DNA of 64,000 bases, from the NCBI GenBank assembly GCA_947396885.1, contig OX377206.1, forward strand, positions 51,381,631 to 51,445,630, written 5' to 3'. The position numbers and the translations under genes are program-made. Below, one piece after another: positions 9,855 to 20,973 of the stretch (position 1 is the stretch's first letter; the number at the start of each line of letters is the position of its first letter). Origin of the DNA: Heligmosomoides polygyrus polygyrus (taxonomy: Eukaryota > Nematoda > Chromadorea > Rhabditida > Heligmosomidae). Below the pieces are notes generated by a model. That model had not been told where the DNA came from. It saw nothing but the letters and a program-made list of their open reading frames with translations, and did not search any database.

Positions 9855-11365
9855 TTATTTATTTATTTGTACGTGGAATCCACGCTAGATACAGCAACAC
9901 ATATATGAAAAGCCACAAAAAAACGAACGAACACTGAACTGAACGCAATTTAACCATCATACAAAAAAGAAGAGGAACGGCGAAATAAATCATGAGTTCA
10001 AGAACTCGATAATCATTCAAGCTTCTTGGAAGTGCCTGTCTAATAACCGTTTGAATGCACTTAGGGAATTTGGAGCTGGAAACTTCTTTTCTAGTTTGAC
10101 GTATTCCGAACCAGCTCTTTGGGTGAAGAATGTAGCTCGCAAACAGCTTTTGGACCTTGTAAAATGAAGTTTTGCATTGGCTCCTCTGGTGGTGGAAGGC
10201 AGAATACTGTAAAACTGTTCCGGAGGAAGAGCGACTTCATCATTTAGCATCTTGTAAACCATGACAAGATCGTATCTTCTCCTTCAAAACGCCAATGACG
10301 AAATATTGAAAATTTTGTTACGTGCGGGAGCAGGCGGGATGGCGAAGTACTCATACCCATGAAGTCTTATCCAAAGCCTCCTAGTAAAATTGTTTTGCAC
10401 TGCTTCCAGTTTTCTTATATTCCGTTTGGAAGACGGGTTAAACACCGTCGTCCCATATTCCAGAATGGGTCTTACGTAGTACTTGTAGGCCATAACGAGG
10501 TGTCTAACAGAGTTCGTTTGCAAAGATTTGAATATATTATGGATAGCTCTGTTTGCTCTATTCGAAATGTCGTGGCAGTGGGCATCAAATGTAAGCTTAG
10601 AATCAATGAGAAAACCGAGATCGCGAACTAAATTTGCATTTTCAAGCAGGGTGTTATCAACGTAGTATGTATACCTACCTTGGGGGCACCCCAGACGAAG
10701 AAGCTTAGTCTTGGGGGCAGACAGTGGAAGCTTCAATTTGACTGACCATGCGGCAATTATATCTATCGCGGACTGAAGTGAAGCACTATCCGCAATACCC
10801 TTAATGTCTCTATAGATAGTTATGTCATCAGCGAACATTTTGCATGATACACCGTGTCTTTCAATAGCCTCAGGTATTTCAGAAGTATATATTATGAAAA
10901 GAATAGGTGACAAAACTCCTCCTTGCGGCACACCACTGGTAACTGGATAAGATTCTGAGAGAGTGTTATTGACTTTAACTTGATAAGATCTACCAACCAT
11001 GTAGGCTTCGATCCATTTAATTATACGAGGATGCAAATCTATTCGTCGCAATCTCGACAACAGTATGTCAATCGAGACTTTGTCGAAAGCCTTTGTAAAA
11101 TCGAAGTATACGACATCGACATTTATTTTCTGGTCTAGAGCCTTCATCCAATCATTGAGCGCTGCTAGCATAGCCGTTTCTGTGGATCTCCCAGTTCTGA
11201 AGCCATGCTGGTTTTCCGGTAACACGTTTTTAGACTCGACATGTTTCACAATAGCGCTTTTTAGAACCTTTTCGAAAACCCTACAAAACACAGAAGTAAT
11301 GCTGATGGGACGATAATTTGTTGCCGTTGTGTAGGGCGGTTTCTTTGGTATTGGTGTAACATACG
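9855..11365 (-). mobile_element. 5'-truncated CR1-like LINE inserted in the satellite
   Basis: The direct repeat ATACTTAT flanks the insert (9847-9854 and 11366-11373). The satellite reads through perfectly if the insert and one repeat are removed, so insertion boundaries are precise. On the minus strand the element ends in short AAAT repeats (9855-9870), as CR1-group LINEs often end in short tandem repeats rather than poly-A. The 5' end is cut inside the RT domain. Confidence 0.9.
10017..11363 (-). pseudogene. CR1-like reverse transcriptase, C-terminal half, one in-frame stop
   Basis: Reading from the truncated 5' end: TPIPKKPPYTTATNYRPISI, VFCRVFEKVLKSAIVKHV, QHGFRTGRSTETAML, VVYFDFTKAFDKV (motif A), SGVPQGGVLSPILFIIYTS (motif B region) and CKMFADDITIY (catalytic FADD), then the thumb and a C-terminal segment with RRRYDLVMVYKML. 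All blocks are in one frame. The only break is a TGA at 10284-10286, after ISSLAF, and the frame continues without shift to 10017. All catalytic residues are intact, so the copy is young, but 5' truncation makes it non-autonomous. Confidence 0.92.
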
Positions 11366-14165
11366 ATACTTATCAAATTACGGGTCGCGAAAACAGCCGG
11401 AAATACCCAGACTTCTTCTACCTGCCTGAAAACTTCAGCCCTGGGGTAATCGCGATCGCTGAACACGAAAATGAAGTTCGTTTTTGAAGTATCGATAGCC
11501 ACCAATCGATACTGATCAAATTACGGTGCGGAAATGAAGCGGAAAATACCCAGACGTCTTTTACCTGCCCCGAACTTCACCCCGGGGCAATCAAGGTTGC
11601 TGAACACGAATCTGAAGTTCGCATGTGGAGTATCGATCGCAATCTATCGATACTAATCAAATTACGGGTCGCGAAAACAGCCGGAAATACCCAGACGTCT
11701 TTTACCGGTCGACGAACACGAAATCTTCTACCTGGCTGGCTTCCCGCCTGGGAGCTTCACCCCGGGGCAACCAAGGTCGCTGAACACAAAAATGAAGTCC
11801 GTTTTTGAAGTATTGATCGCCGCCAATCGATATTGATCAAATTACGGGTCGCGAAAATAGCCGGAAATACCCAGACTTCTTCTACCTGCCTGAAAACTTC
11901 AGCCCTGGGGTAATCGAGGTCGCTGAACACGAAGTCTTCTACCTGGCTGGTTTCCCACCTGGGAACTTCCCCCCGGGGCAATCAAGGTCGCTGAACACGA
12001 ATCTGAAGTTCGTTTTCAAATTGTCTATCGCTATCAATCGATATTGACCAAATAACCAATTTTGTGGCTGGCTGGATACTCATTTGGGAAATTCAGACTC
12101 TGGGCAATCGAGATCGCTGAACAAGAAGTCTTCTAACTGGCTGGATACCCGCCTGGGAACTTCACCCCGGGGGTAATCGCAGTAGGTGCACGCGAAACTG
12201 AAGTTCGTTTTTGAGGTATCGACCGCCACCAATCGATGCTTATCAAATTACGTGTCGCGAAAATACACGAAAATACCCAGACTTCTACCTGCCTGAAAAC
12301 TTCAGCCCTGGGGTAATCGCGATCGATGAACGCGACTGAAGTTTGTTTTTGAGGTATCGATCGCCGCCAATCGATATTGATCAAATTATACGTTGCGAAA
12401 ATAGCGGAAAATACTCAGACTTCTTCTACCTGCCTGAAGACTTCAGCCCTGGGGTAATCGAGGTCGCTGAACACGAATCTGAGGTTCGCTTTTGAAGCAT
12501 CGATGGCCATCAATCGATATTGATCAAATTACGGGTCGCGAGAATAGCCGGAAATACCCAGACTTCTTCTGCCTGCCTGAAAACTTTAGCCCTGGGGTAA
12601 TCGCGATCGCTGAACACGAGACTGAAGTTCGTGTATGGAGTATCGATCTCAAACTATCGATACTGATCAAACTACGGTGCGGAAAAGAAGCGGAAAATAC
12701 CCAGACGTCTTTTACCTGCCTGAAAACATCAGCCCTGGGGCAATCGAGATCGCTGAACACGAAGTCTTCTACCTGGCTGGCTTCCCGCCTGGGAGCTTCA
12801 CCCCGGGGCAACCAAGGTCGCTGAACACAAAAATGAAGTCCGTTTTTGAAGTATTGATCGCCGCCAATCGATATTGATCAAATTACGGGTCGCGAAAATA
12901 GCCGGAAATACCCAGACTTCTTCTACCTGCCTGAAAACTTCAGCCCTGGGGTAATCGCGATCGCTGAACACGAAACTGAAGTTCGTATATGGAGTATCGA
13001 TCGCAAACTATCGATACTGATCAAACTACGGTGCGGAAAAGAAGCGGAAAATACCCAGTCGTCTTTTACCTGCCTGAAAACATCAGCCCTGGGGTAATCG
13101 AGGTCGCTGAACACGAAGTCTTCTACCTGGCTGGTTTCCCACCTGGGAACTTCCCCCCGGGGCAATCCAGGTCGCTGAACACGAATCTGAAGTTCGTTTT
13201 CAAATTGTCTATCGCTATCAATCGATATTGACCAAATAACCAATTTTGTGGCTGGCTGGATACTCATTTGGGAAATTCAGACTCTGGGCAATCGAGATCG
13301 CTGAACAAGAAGTCTTCTAACTGGCTGGATACCCGCCTGGGAACTTCACCCCGGGGGTAATCGCAGTAGGTGCACGCGAAACTGAAGTTCGTTTTTGAGG
13401 TATCGACCGCCACCAATCGATGCTTATCAAATTACGTGTCGCGAAAATACACGAAAATACCCAGACTTCTACCTGCCTGAAAACTTCAGCCCTGGGGTAA
13501 TCGCGATCGATGAACGCGAAACTGAAGTTCGTTTATGAGGTATCGATCGCCATCAATCGGTACTGATCAAATTTCGGGTTGCGAAAGAAGACGAAAATAC
13601 CCGGACTTCTTCTACCTGCCTGGAAACATCAGCCCTGTGATAATCGCGGTTGCTGAACAGAAATCTGAAGTTTGTTTTTGAAGTATCGACGGCCATCAAT
13701 CGATATTGATCAAACTATCGATTTTTCGAATGTCGTTCAGGCGGTCCGAAGCTTTACCCTTGGGGTAATCGCGGTCGCTGAACACGAATCTGAAGATCGT
13801 TTTTGAAGCATCGATGGCCATCAATCGGTACTGATCAAATTACGGGTCGCGAAAGAAGCCGAAAATACCCAGACTTCTTCTACCTGCCTGGAAACATCAG
13901 CCCTAGGGTAGTCGCGGCCGCAGAACACGAATCTGAAGATCGTTTTTAAAGTATCGATCGCCATCAATCGATGCTGATCAAATTACGGTGCGGAAAAGAA
14001 GCGAAAAATACCCAGACGTCTTTTACCCGGAGGCAATCGAGATCGCTGAACACGAAGTTTTCTACCTGGCTGGATACCCGCCTGGGAACTTCAACAGGGG
14101 GTAATCGCGGTCGCTGAACACGAAACTGAAGTTCGTCTTTGAAGTATCGATCGCCGTCAATCGAT
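11366..14165. repeat. Satellite array, right part, with higher-order repeats
   Basis: About 17-18 monomers. The landmark TCGATAYT recurs at spacings of mostly 138-143, 195 and 211 bp. The long forms carry an extra module of about 68 bp (CTGGCTGGCTTCCCGCCTGG). A block of about 400 bp at 11940-12350 is repeated nearly exactly at 13125-13534 (offset 1184 bp), and another at 12600 is repeated 354 bp later. Higher-order organisation points to unequal exchange or segmental amplification. The short ORFs inside are repeat by-products. Confidence 0.93.
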
Positions 14166-14169
14166 ATTG

Positions 14170-14500
14170 ATCAAATTGTCATCACACTATATAATAACGC
14201 ACTAAGCGATGAGTCCCATCGATCGGCGCCGCCGCAGAAAATAGCCATAAAGTTGGGGAATAATCGGGGGTGGGGGGGGGGGGAAAGGGAAGGGGAAAAT
14301 GGGGAAAAATTGCAAAATAAAAATAGCCAAAAATACACAGATGTCTTCTTCGTGCCAGCGGGTTCGAACGACGTGCGAAATAAGTCGCATGACGTGCCTG
14401 CGACTCAGAAGACGTGCCAAATACGTCGCTCATCGTGTTTTGGGATTCAGGTAGACGTGCCGAAGACGTCGTCCGCTAAGGAGGATCTTTGAGGGGGACC
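14170..14500. repeat. Dispersed repeat with internal minisatellite (copy 1)
   Basis: Shares ATCGGCGCCG, AAAATAGCC/ATTAGTC-like units and a decaying tandem unit around GATTCAGAAGACGTGCCGAA with 59.54-59.83 kb. It also has a long G-run at 14269-14282. It abuts the satellite at 14165. Confidence 0.55.
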
Positions 14501-15009
14501 AGTAATGGGGGAGCGTTTCACTAAGGCAGGACTGTGGCTGTTCAATGGTTCCATTGAGGCCCAATTAGCTACTGTTATTCCCAGTGTCTCTTCGATGTGG
14601 AGACTGGCCGTTGAGTATTCCGCGGTACGAGAAACACAACTTAGATAGCAGGTTTATGGTGAACACAAAATCAATGGTGAGGCAAACAGTGGAGCTGCTG
14701 GAGTCGTGTGTCAGATCCTTGTCGCTCGAATCTGCTCCTTATATGCACATCCGTTCACCAGGGCATTGGCTAAATTCAAATAGAAGAGTGGAAGGCGGTG
14801 GGGCAGGCGATGACCTCTCCCGACGGTGGTGTATCCTCCGGTCATTCCACGCTGGGCACCGTCACAGCATGGATTACGGTAGGGATGTGAGCCGAACCCA
14901 ACAGGACCAGTAGTGAGGAACCAATAGACCGCCCTATCATACTATATACTGCGAGCCTTCTTACTCCTAGGTAGGGAAAAGCTGTACAAGTAGAGCAGCT
15001 AGCTTGTTG
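14501..15009. other. No recognised feature
   Basis: No motif recognised. It lies between two blocks that are also found in the same order at 59.5-60.1 kb, so it may be the interior of one long dispersed element. Confidence 0.4.
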
Positions 15010-15090
15010 TGATCGTCCTTAGCTTAGTGATACTGTAACATCGCGCGAAGCGCACAAGTGCGAGGCACGCCGATAGGCGTGGCGGAGCAC
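15010..15090 (+). repeat. Dispersed repeat with GCGCGAAGCGC hairpin (copy 1)
   Basis: CTTAGTGATACTGTAACATC, GCGCGAAGCGCACAAGTGCG and ACGCCGATAGGCGTGGCGGA. Near-identical to 60045-60130 and, reversed, to 57895-57980. Both GCGCGAAGCGC and ACGCCGATAGGCGT can form hairpins, so this may be the structured end of a mobile element. Confidence 0.6.
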
Positions 15091-15094
15091 TTTA

Positions 15095-15690
15095 AGATCT
15101 TCAGCTTGACTAAGCTCTCAATAGATCGTGAAGTCATCCGCATACTGCATGCATTTGATACCAACCTCTTAAGCCTTCTGAACTATATCAGCCTTGTAAA
15201 TAGCAAATCAGACTGGGAAAAGTACCCTTCTTACGGAACACCACGCAAGACCTCCTTTGCCCCAGAAAACGCTTAGTTAACTTTTACCTGGAAAGTTCTT
15301 CCACTACTGAATTCCTTGAGCCAATTTTAAGCTTTGTGTGGAATCCCAACTTTTTATGTTTAAAAATAAGTTTCGATTGGCTCACCCGATCGAACACCTT
15401 CGAAAAATCGAAGAATATAACGTCACAGCTTTTTTCTCAAGAGAATCTCTGTCTAATCATTCAAACACTCCAAAAGGTTGGTTTCTGTTGACGTTCCTTC
15501 TACAATACCAAGCTGCGACCTAGGAATAAGATGGGAAACCTTTAGGCATTTCTGCACATTAACCTTGACAATCTTTTCTAATTATCTACAAAACGAAATA
15601 GATACATTATAAAATGTAATACCAACCGGCCTAAAATTTTTAGGGTCATTCGCAGACTTCCCTTTAAAAACTAGTATCACATATGAGTGT
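15095..15690 (-). pseudogene. CR1-like reverse transcriptase fragment, heavily decayed
   Basis: Reverse-strand reading gives VILVFKGKSANDPKNFRPVG, then FFDFSKVFDRVSQSKL (motif A) and further on MQYADDFTIY (catalytic YADD), with the GVP...SP block between them frameshifted. The order and spacing match the RT core. Many indels and stops; no long frame survives. Confidence 0.8.
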
Positions 15691-16576
15691 TTCCAACGCC
15701 TGAGTTTTGCTGAGAACATAATCGATTGGTTGAAGATGTACGCCAAAGCAATAATATCTCGTTGCTAAACTGAAGAGGACCAGCAGGTCAGCTATGTCAG
15801 AATACTTGATCGCCTTGACGCCATCCCCTATTAACACTGAAACATTTTCTGTCCCTCCCAACATTTTGTACGAAAATTTGTAGAAGAATTGCTCTTATCC
15901 CGATTCCACAATCTTCTTTTCTCAATGCTGCGGTCGTATTTCTTTAATTGTTTAAAGAATTCCCCACCTTGAACTTTTCCCAATCTAAGCTCAATTGAGG
16001 GCGGCACGCAGTGCTAAATAGACAGATTTCATGGTCAAGCATGTTTCGAAGGTATTTCAGAAGCGAACACTGAGTAGCAAACACACACTTCCATTGAACA
16101 AAACAAAAACAAAAATATCAATCGCCTGATGAAGAACGTTCAAAAATAATTCATATTTTTCATCTACTATTGGCCCCAGAAGATCTGTTCACCTTATGTG
16201 CGTTAGATGATGACAAACGCTGTCATAATTGCACTTAGAAAACACCTGTCGGTATCAAGAGTGTGCGTTAATTTTTTTTCGACTAATTTTTAACGGCTAT
16301 TTTTTAACGAAAAATTTTTGCGTTAAAGTCGGTAAATTCGTTAAATAAACTTTCCTTTTGCTGCAGTCAGTTTGACTGTGTTTTGGCATGTAAAAACCAG
16401 TTCATCTTCTTTATTGTTTCTTCTCGTCTACATCTAAATGGCAGTCATATGACTATTTCTTTGTCTTCACAAAACAATAACAGCAGTCCGCCTATCATCA
16501 ATGAAATTGTTGAGCGAGAAAAAATAAGATTCCAAATCCAAACAGCAACAACAAGACTTCCACACTAACTAATTCC
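15691..16576. other. Mostly unannotated; possible transposon terminus
   Basis: 16258-16350 (GTGTGCGTTAATTTTTTTTC, then GTTAAAAA/CGTTAAA-type units) resembles, in reverse, 24040-24145, which ends ...AAACGCACACCCCTGG. The two may be ends of related MITE-like or hAT-like elements. Nothing else recognised. Confidence 0.4.
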
Positions 16577-18358
16577 TTAGTAAGCATAGTTCGTGTAGCT
16601 TGTGCTAAGTGTCCAGCTTCTGCGAAGATCCAAGGTGCTGTGCACCATAGTACCCCTCCCTCGAAGGGCATTCCAGATTACGGCCCGAGCTAGCCTGTCG
16701 TAGGCCTTCTCCAGGTCCAAGAATGCCAGGTAGCAGGGTTTTCGTTTCTCCCGATATTTCTCCATCACCTGACGAGCGATGAAGATGGCGTCTGTGGTGG
16801 ACCTCTCAGGCATGAAGCCCCACTGCACCTGGGAGATGGGTATCATCTCCCTCAGCCTTTAGTCGACCAGTCGTTCGTGGATCTTCATCGTGTGAGATCA
16901 GTTTGATCCCTCGGAAGTTGGAACATTCGGACGCGTCTCCCTTTCTGCTTGAAGATGGGGACTATGGTGCTGTTCCTCCAGTCACTTCTATCCCTCTGGC
17001 CCGTCTAGTTTCTCGTACAGGGCATCCATTTCCGCGTTCTTTGCCTTCACTACAGCTGTTTTTGCCAGCCTCTTCAGCTTCCTGTAGACTGTTAGATGCT
17101 CGGGTGCCCTCGTCTTCTGCCACAGCTTGTAGGCCTCCTTCTTCCTCTTCACCGCAGCCTGCACCTCTTCGTTCCAGAACCATGCCGATTTATCCCCTCT
17201 GGTTCCTCCCTTTGTTTTTCCCAGGGTTTCCTTGGCACATCTCAGGATTGTTTGGGCTACCCTCCTCCAGGTCTCATTCACGGTACCAGCTGGATCTGGA
17301 AGGCCTACTTCGAGCACTGCCCTTCGTAGCTCGTTCCGCACTGAACCCCGCAATCTCCACCATCGGATCCTGGGTTCCGTCTTCACTTTGGACCTGGTGA
17401 GTAGAGGTATGCTAAGGTCGGCTACCAAGGGTCTATGCTGTGATGCTACGTCTTCTCCCGGAATGACCTTCACATCCCGAACTGTTTTCAGGGCAGCCCT
17501 TCGAACCAGGATGTGGTCGAATTCTGTCCTTCTTCCTCCGCTAGCATAGGTCACCTTCTGGCTCTCCCTCTTCGCAAAGAAGGTGCTACAGACAGCCAGG
17601 TCGTGGGCGATAGCCAGATCCAGAATTCGTTCTCCATCCGGGTTTATGAGGCTGATCCCTTTACCTCCATGAACCCTTTCCACTCCTCTTCTGCCAATCC
17701 CCACATGCTCGTTCATGTCCCCTGCTATGGAGAGGTAGTCGCCTTCTGGTACGGACCTTATGGCTTCTTCAAGCGAGAGATAGAAGTCATCCTTGAAGTG
17801 CTCGGAGCATCCGGTCTGCGGAGCGTAGACAGACATGATGGTCCAGTAACCCTCCTTCGTGTCCAGCCGCAGTGACATGACGCGGTCGTTTATTCTTTGG
17901 ACAGCCGCTACTGAATCCTTGAGGTACTCCGCGACAGCTATCCCTACCCCGTTCCTCTTGGTGTCCTCTCCGTTGTAGTACAGCATGACCCCTTCTCCGA
18001 TCTCCCTGGCTTTCGCCCCTTTCCATCGCGTTTCCAGCAGACACAGGACCTGTACCCTCCTGCGCTTCATCAGGTCAGCCACTTCCCTTGGTCGTCCGGT
18101 CAGCGTTCCCACATTCAGAGTCCCCAGTCAAACTAGCTTCTTTAGCCGAGGTCGTTCGGCCCTCGGTAGCCCTCGCATACTGACCACAGAACTCGGGCGG
18201 GGGTTCTGTGCGCCACTTCCGGGTGACGTCCTAGCCTTTACACTGATTCTATTGCGACTTGTGATCATGGTTTTGTGACGAGGTTTCTCCATCAGCCGGC
18301 CTGTCAACCTGAGCCTGACGCTGGAACCGTTGCCATTTTTGCAATTTTTGTAGGGCAT
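16577..18358 (-). pseudogene. RTE-type LINE (second family), endonuclease plus truncated RT
   Basis: On the minus strand from 18358: a basic N-terminus, then an in-frame TGA at 18128-18130, then LGTLNVGTLTGRPREVADLM. An apurinic-endonuclease-like domain follows, with LLETRWKGA (catalytic Glu), YLSIAGDMNEHVG (Asp/Asn motif), TEFDHILVRR and SQHRPLVAD (final His motif). A linker rich in Lys/Arg follows to 16988. There the frame jumps straight to the RT, reading STIVPIFKQKG, RGIKLISHTMKIHERLVD, VQWGFMPERSTTDAIFIARQ and CYLAFLDLEKAYDRL (motif A). About 100 codons of the linker and fingers are deleted at the jump. The palm after motif A, including the expected ADD box, is absent (3' truncation near 16577). 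Dead copy. Confidence 0.9.
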
Positions 18359-19676
18359 GGCGTGCCGGAGGCGACAAAACGCTTTACAAAAAAACGTTTC
18401 GCTAAGTAGACGTTTACAGTCTAGTGATTCCTTTGGTTCTAAGATTCTGTTCTCACTGCAAACGACAGCAGGGAATCAGATAGACAGAAACGCACCTTTG
18501 ACCGAATTTTAATGGAATCGAATTCTACTGCGTATTTTATGTACTTTGCCTTTGTCACCCAAGTACCGTAGATTTCAATTGTTAAGCTCCTTCCTCGCTG
18601 TGCTTCTAAGGAAATGCATAAAAAATACGCGTATCAGAAGGCCGGTTGTCGCCCTACACTAACAGTGGTTCATTTTGTCTTTATCCTCCCTACTTCCTCC
18701 AAATAGAATTCGCCACTGTCTATCACTCTTTTACGACGTTTCAGCAATTGACCACTCTGATTTTCTTCTTGAAGCACCTCCTGCCGTACTGTGCGGCACA
18801 TTCGCTTGAGATGTAATAATTTTTGGATTTCTCAACATTCTTCCATCTTTGTATAGCTCATTTTGGATTGATGAACGATGTTATAGTGAATTTACAAATT
18901 AGAAGGAAAACTCTATAGACTTAAGGGAAATTTATTGCTACAGCCAGAGCTGCAGCTTGAAAGGTATACCTTTTTCTATAGAAACTAGAACTTGAAACAA
19001 TCTTCTTGCAATAGACCGCATGTAAAATACTAGTTTCTGGACAACCAAAGAATAACTCCATATATAATATCTGACGGAAAGTGGTCATCGGCTTATTTTC
19101 TTTTTTATTTAATTTTATTGCTTTTATGTACATGTGTTCACCGCGTCAAATGTATACTACTTGTGCTTCTCCCAACGAAAAATTTCAAGAGAGCCCTCGA
19201 AGAAGATGAAAAAGTTAAGGCTAAGCAGAATCGTTTACATGCACGGTACGAAATTCTGTAAAACCGAAGCAATGAGAGTGCCAGCAGCCACGCTCTATCT
19301 GTTAGGCGGCGATAAACGTTGCGTTAACGTAGTCCAATAATCATCACCTGATGCTGCACGAAGAAACCGTCCAACTTACGGAAACCTTGCGGGGAAGAGG
19401 GGTTTTCTGGAACTAGTGTTGCAGTCAGAGCAATACATGGCCAATAAAGGTCAAAAACACGAAATAGAAAAGCGGAGAGCAGGAAAACAGCAGGAGTGGC
19501 ATTCATTCTCGAGATATTAACTTAACTTGCCACCGCAAAAGGTACTGTTTTTGACTGAGAGTTGAGACGGATTATCGGACCGATGGCCAGCAAGGAAGGC
19601 AATCAAACGATGAGATCCGCAGCTGGTGGTTCTTCCATTGCAGCACAAGCCAGGCCATCGCCCACGGCTCCAGAAC
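18359..19676. other. No recognised feature
   Basis: AT-rich, no coding similarity and no repeats shared with the rest of the window that I can see. Confidence 0.45.
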
Positions 19677-19828
19677 CTAAAGCCCCCCCCCCAGACTTCT
19701 ACGGCGTTGCCGCTGCCCTATCCTTCATCATAGGGCAGGGACGCAGAGCACGCCGCCAGCGGCGTCCCTGCCCTATCCTTAACCACAGCGGCGAGCGGCG
19801 TTGCCGCAAAAGTCTGTGGGGGCCTTAA
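19677..19828. mobile_element. Palindromic TTAA-flanked MITE (copy 1)
   Basis: Ends CTAA-AGCCCCCCCCCAGACTT and AAGTCTGTGGGGGCC-TTAA are inverted repeats. The interior has CTGCCCTATCCTT on both sides of the centre and GCGGC runs. Same family as 32826-33076, where both ends are intact. A TTAA target is typical of piggyBac-type elements, but no transposase is present. Confidence 0.75.
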
Positions 19829-20039
19829 GTAGGAAACAGTCTGCACCAGGACAAATTCGAGAATGGGTGATAGTGACTTTTTTGCGTAGTATAACCATAA
19901 TCACGGGAAAAAATTGAAAGAAGTGGTAGATGGCAAATACTGACGCCAGAAACTATCCACATCACCAGGATTCCTGTATAAACTGTCGCTGATCGTCCCA
20001 TTGAAACCACATTCATATACCATCTCCGAGAAACGTTGA
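19829..20039. other. No recognised feature
   Basis: Short spacer between the MITE and the CR1-like LINE; it may include the LINE's 5' untranslated region. Confidence 0.3.
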
Positions 20040-20230
20040 ATTAAGGCAAAGGCGTGCCGCATGTCCCTGTGTTTCTAGCCGTCGGAAGCACCGGTTCGCG
20101 ACAACTCGTCCAATTTCAGGAGGGTTCGTGCGGCGTTGGAGTTATGTCTGCCCCTGATCGCCCACGGATGCCGCAGCACGCGCTATCGGCCAATTGCGGT
20201 TGCTAATGGCCAAGGCGAAGGTACCGGCCT

Positions 20231-20770
20231 ATGTCAAACAAATGGTCGAGCTACTTATGGGGACAAGGTAGGAGATGCAGGAAGAGGAACATGGAGCTGC
20301 TTGAAGAAGTTCGACTTCTCAGGGAAGAGGACATTTCTTTGAAGGCGAAGTTAGCGAATGCTGAGGTTTCCAAGCCAGCTTCTGCTGTAGGCACCTCTGA
20401 ATTAAGGCCTAGCCCTAACTTTGGGAAAGTCGACTACGAAATTGATAGGTCAATCGTACTTTCCCACGTTCCTGAGTCCTCTTCGTCTAAATCATCGAAA
20501 TGATTAACCTATGACTTTGCATACTGTTGTAGGCTTACTTGATTCCCTCGGTGTAGAGTGTACCCTACTCCGTGTACCGCATGGGAAGGACTGAGCAGAA
20601 TAAGCCTCGGCTAACCAAAGCCGTACTTCCTGCCAGCAAGTTCCAACGGCTTGCGGTAAGGCGTGCTCTAGGCCTGCTCTTCTCTTCCGCACACAAAGGC
20701 GTTTATTTATGCCCTTCGCTAACATGGGAGGAGAGAATGCGCAGGAGGGAGCAAGGCGGGGCTACTGGGG
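20231..20770 (+). pseudogene. CR1-like ORF1 (nucleic-acid-binding protein) relic
   Basis: Coiled-coil-like start NMELLEEVRLLREEDISLKA, then VDYEIDRSIVLSHVPESSSS. After a stop at 20501 and a frame change it continues HTVVGLLDSLGVECTLLRVY, MGRTEQNKPRLTKAVLPASK and GVYLCPSLTWEERMRRRE. The succession of an EIDRS-type strand, a VYRMGR block and a VYL-PSLT-ER block is what I know from ORF1 proteins of CR1-group LINEs, which bind the element RNA. It sits about 200 bp upstream of ORF2. Non-functional because of the stop and frame changes. Confidence 0.65.
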
Positions 20771-20973
20771 AAGTGGGCGATGGCAGTTTCATGCGAGCAA
20801 CTCCAGCTTGTGATGCATGCCCCTCCCCGCTCTCTCACAGTAACCCGCTCGCTAGCCGTTTTACTTCAACAACTGTTAATAGCGGCCCTACGGGAAACCG
20901 TTGACCGATCTTCGGAGTAACTGTTTAGGCCTGGTAACTAATGTAATCATTAGTAAGAAATGCCAGTGCCTTC

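Noticed and set aside
9430..14165. CRISPR-like array
   Set aside because: Repeat units of 143-211 bp without short spacers in a eukaryotic satellite; not CRISPR.
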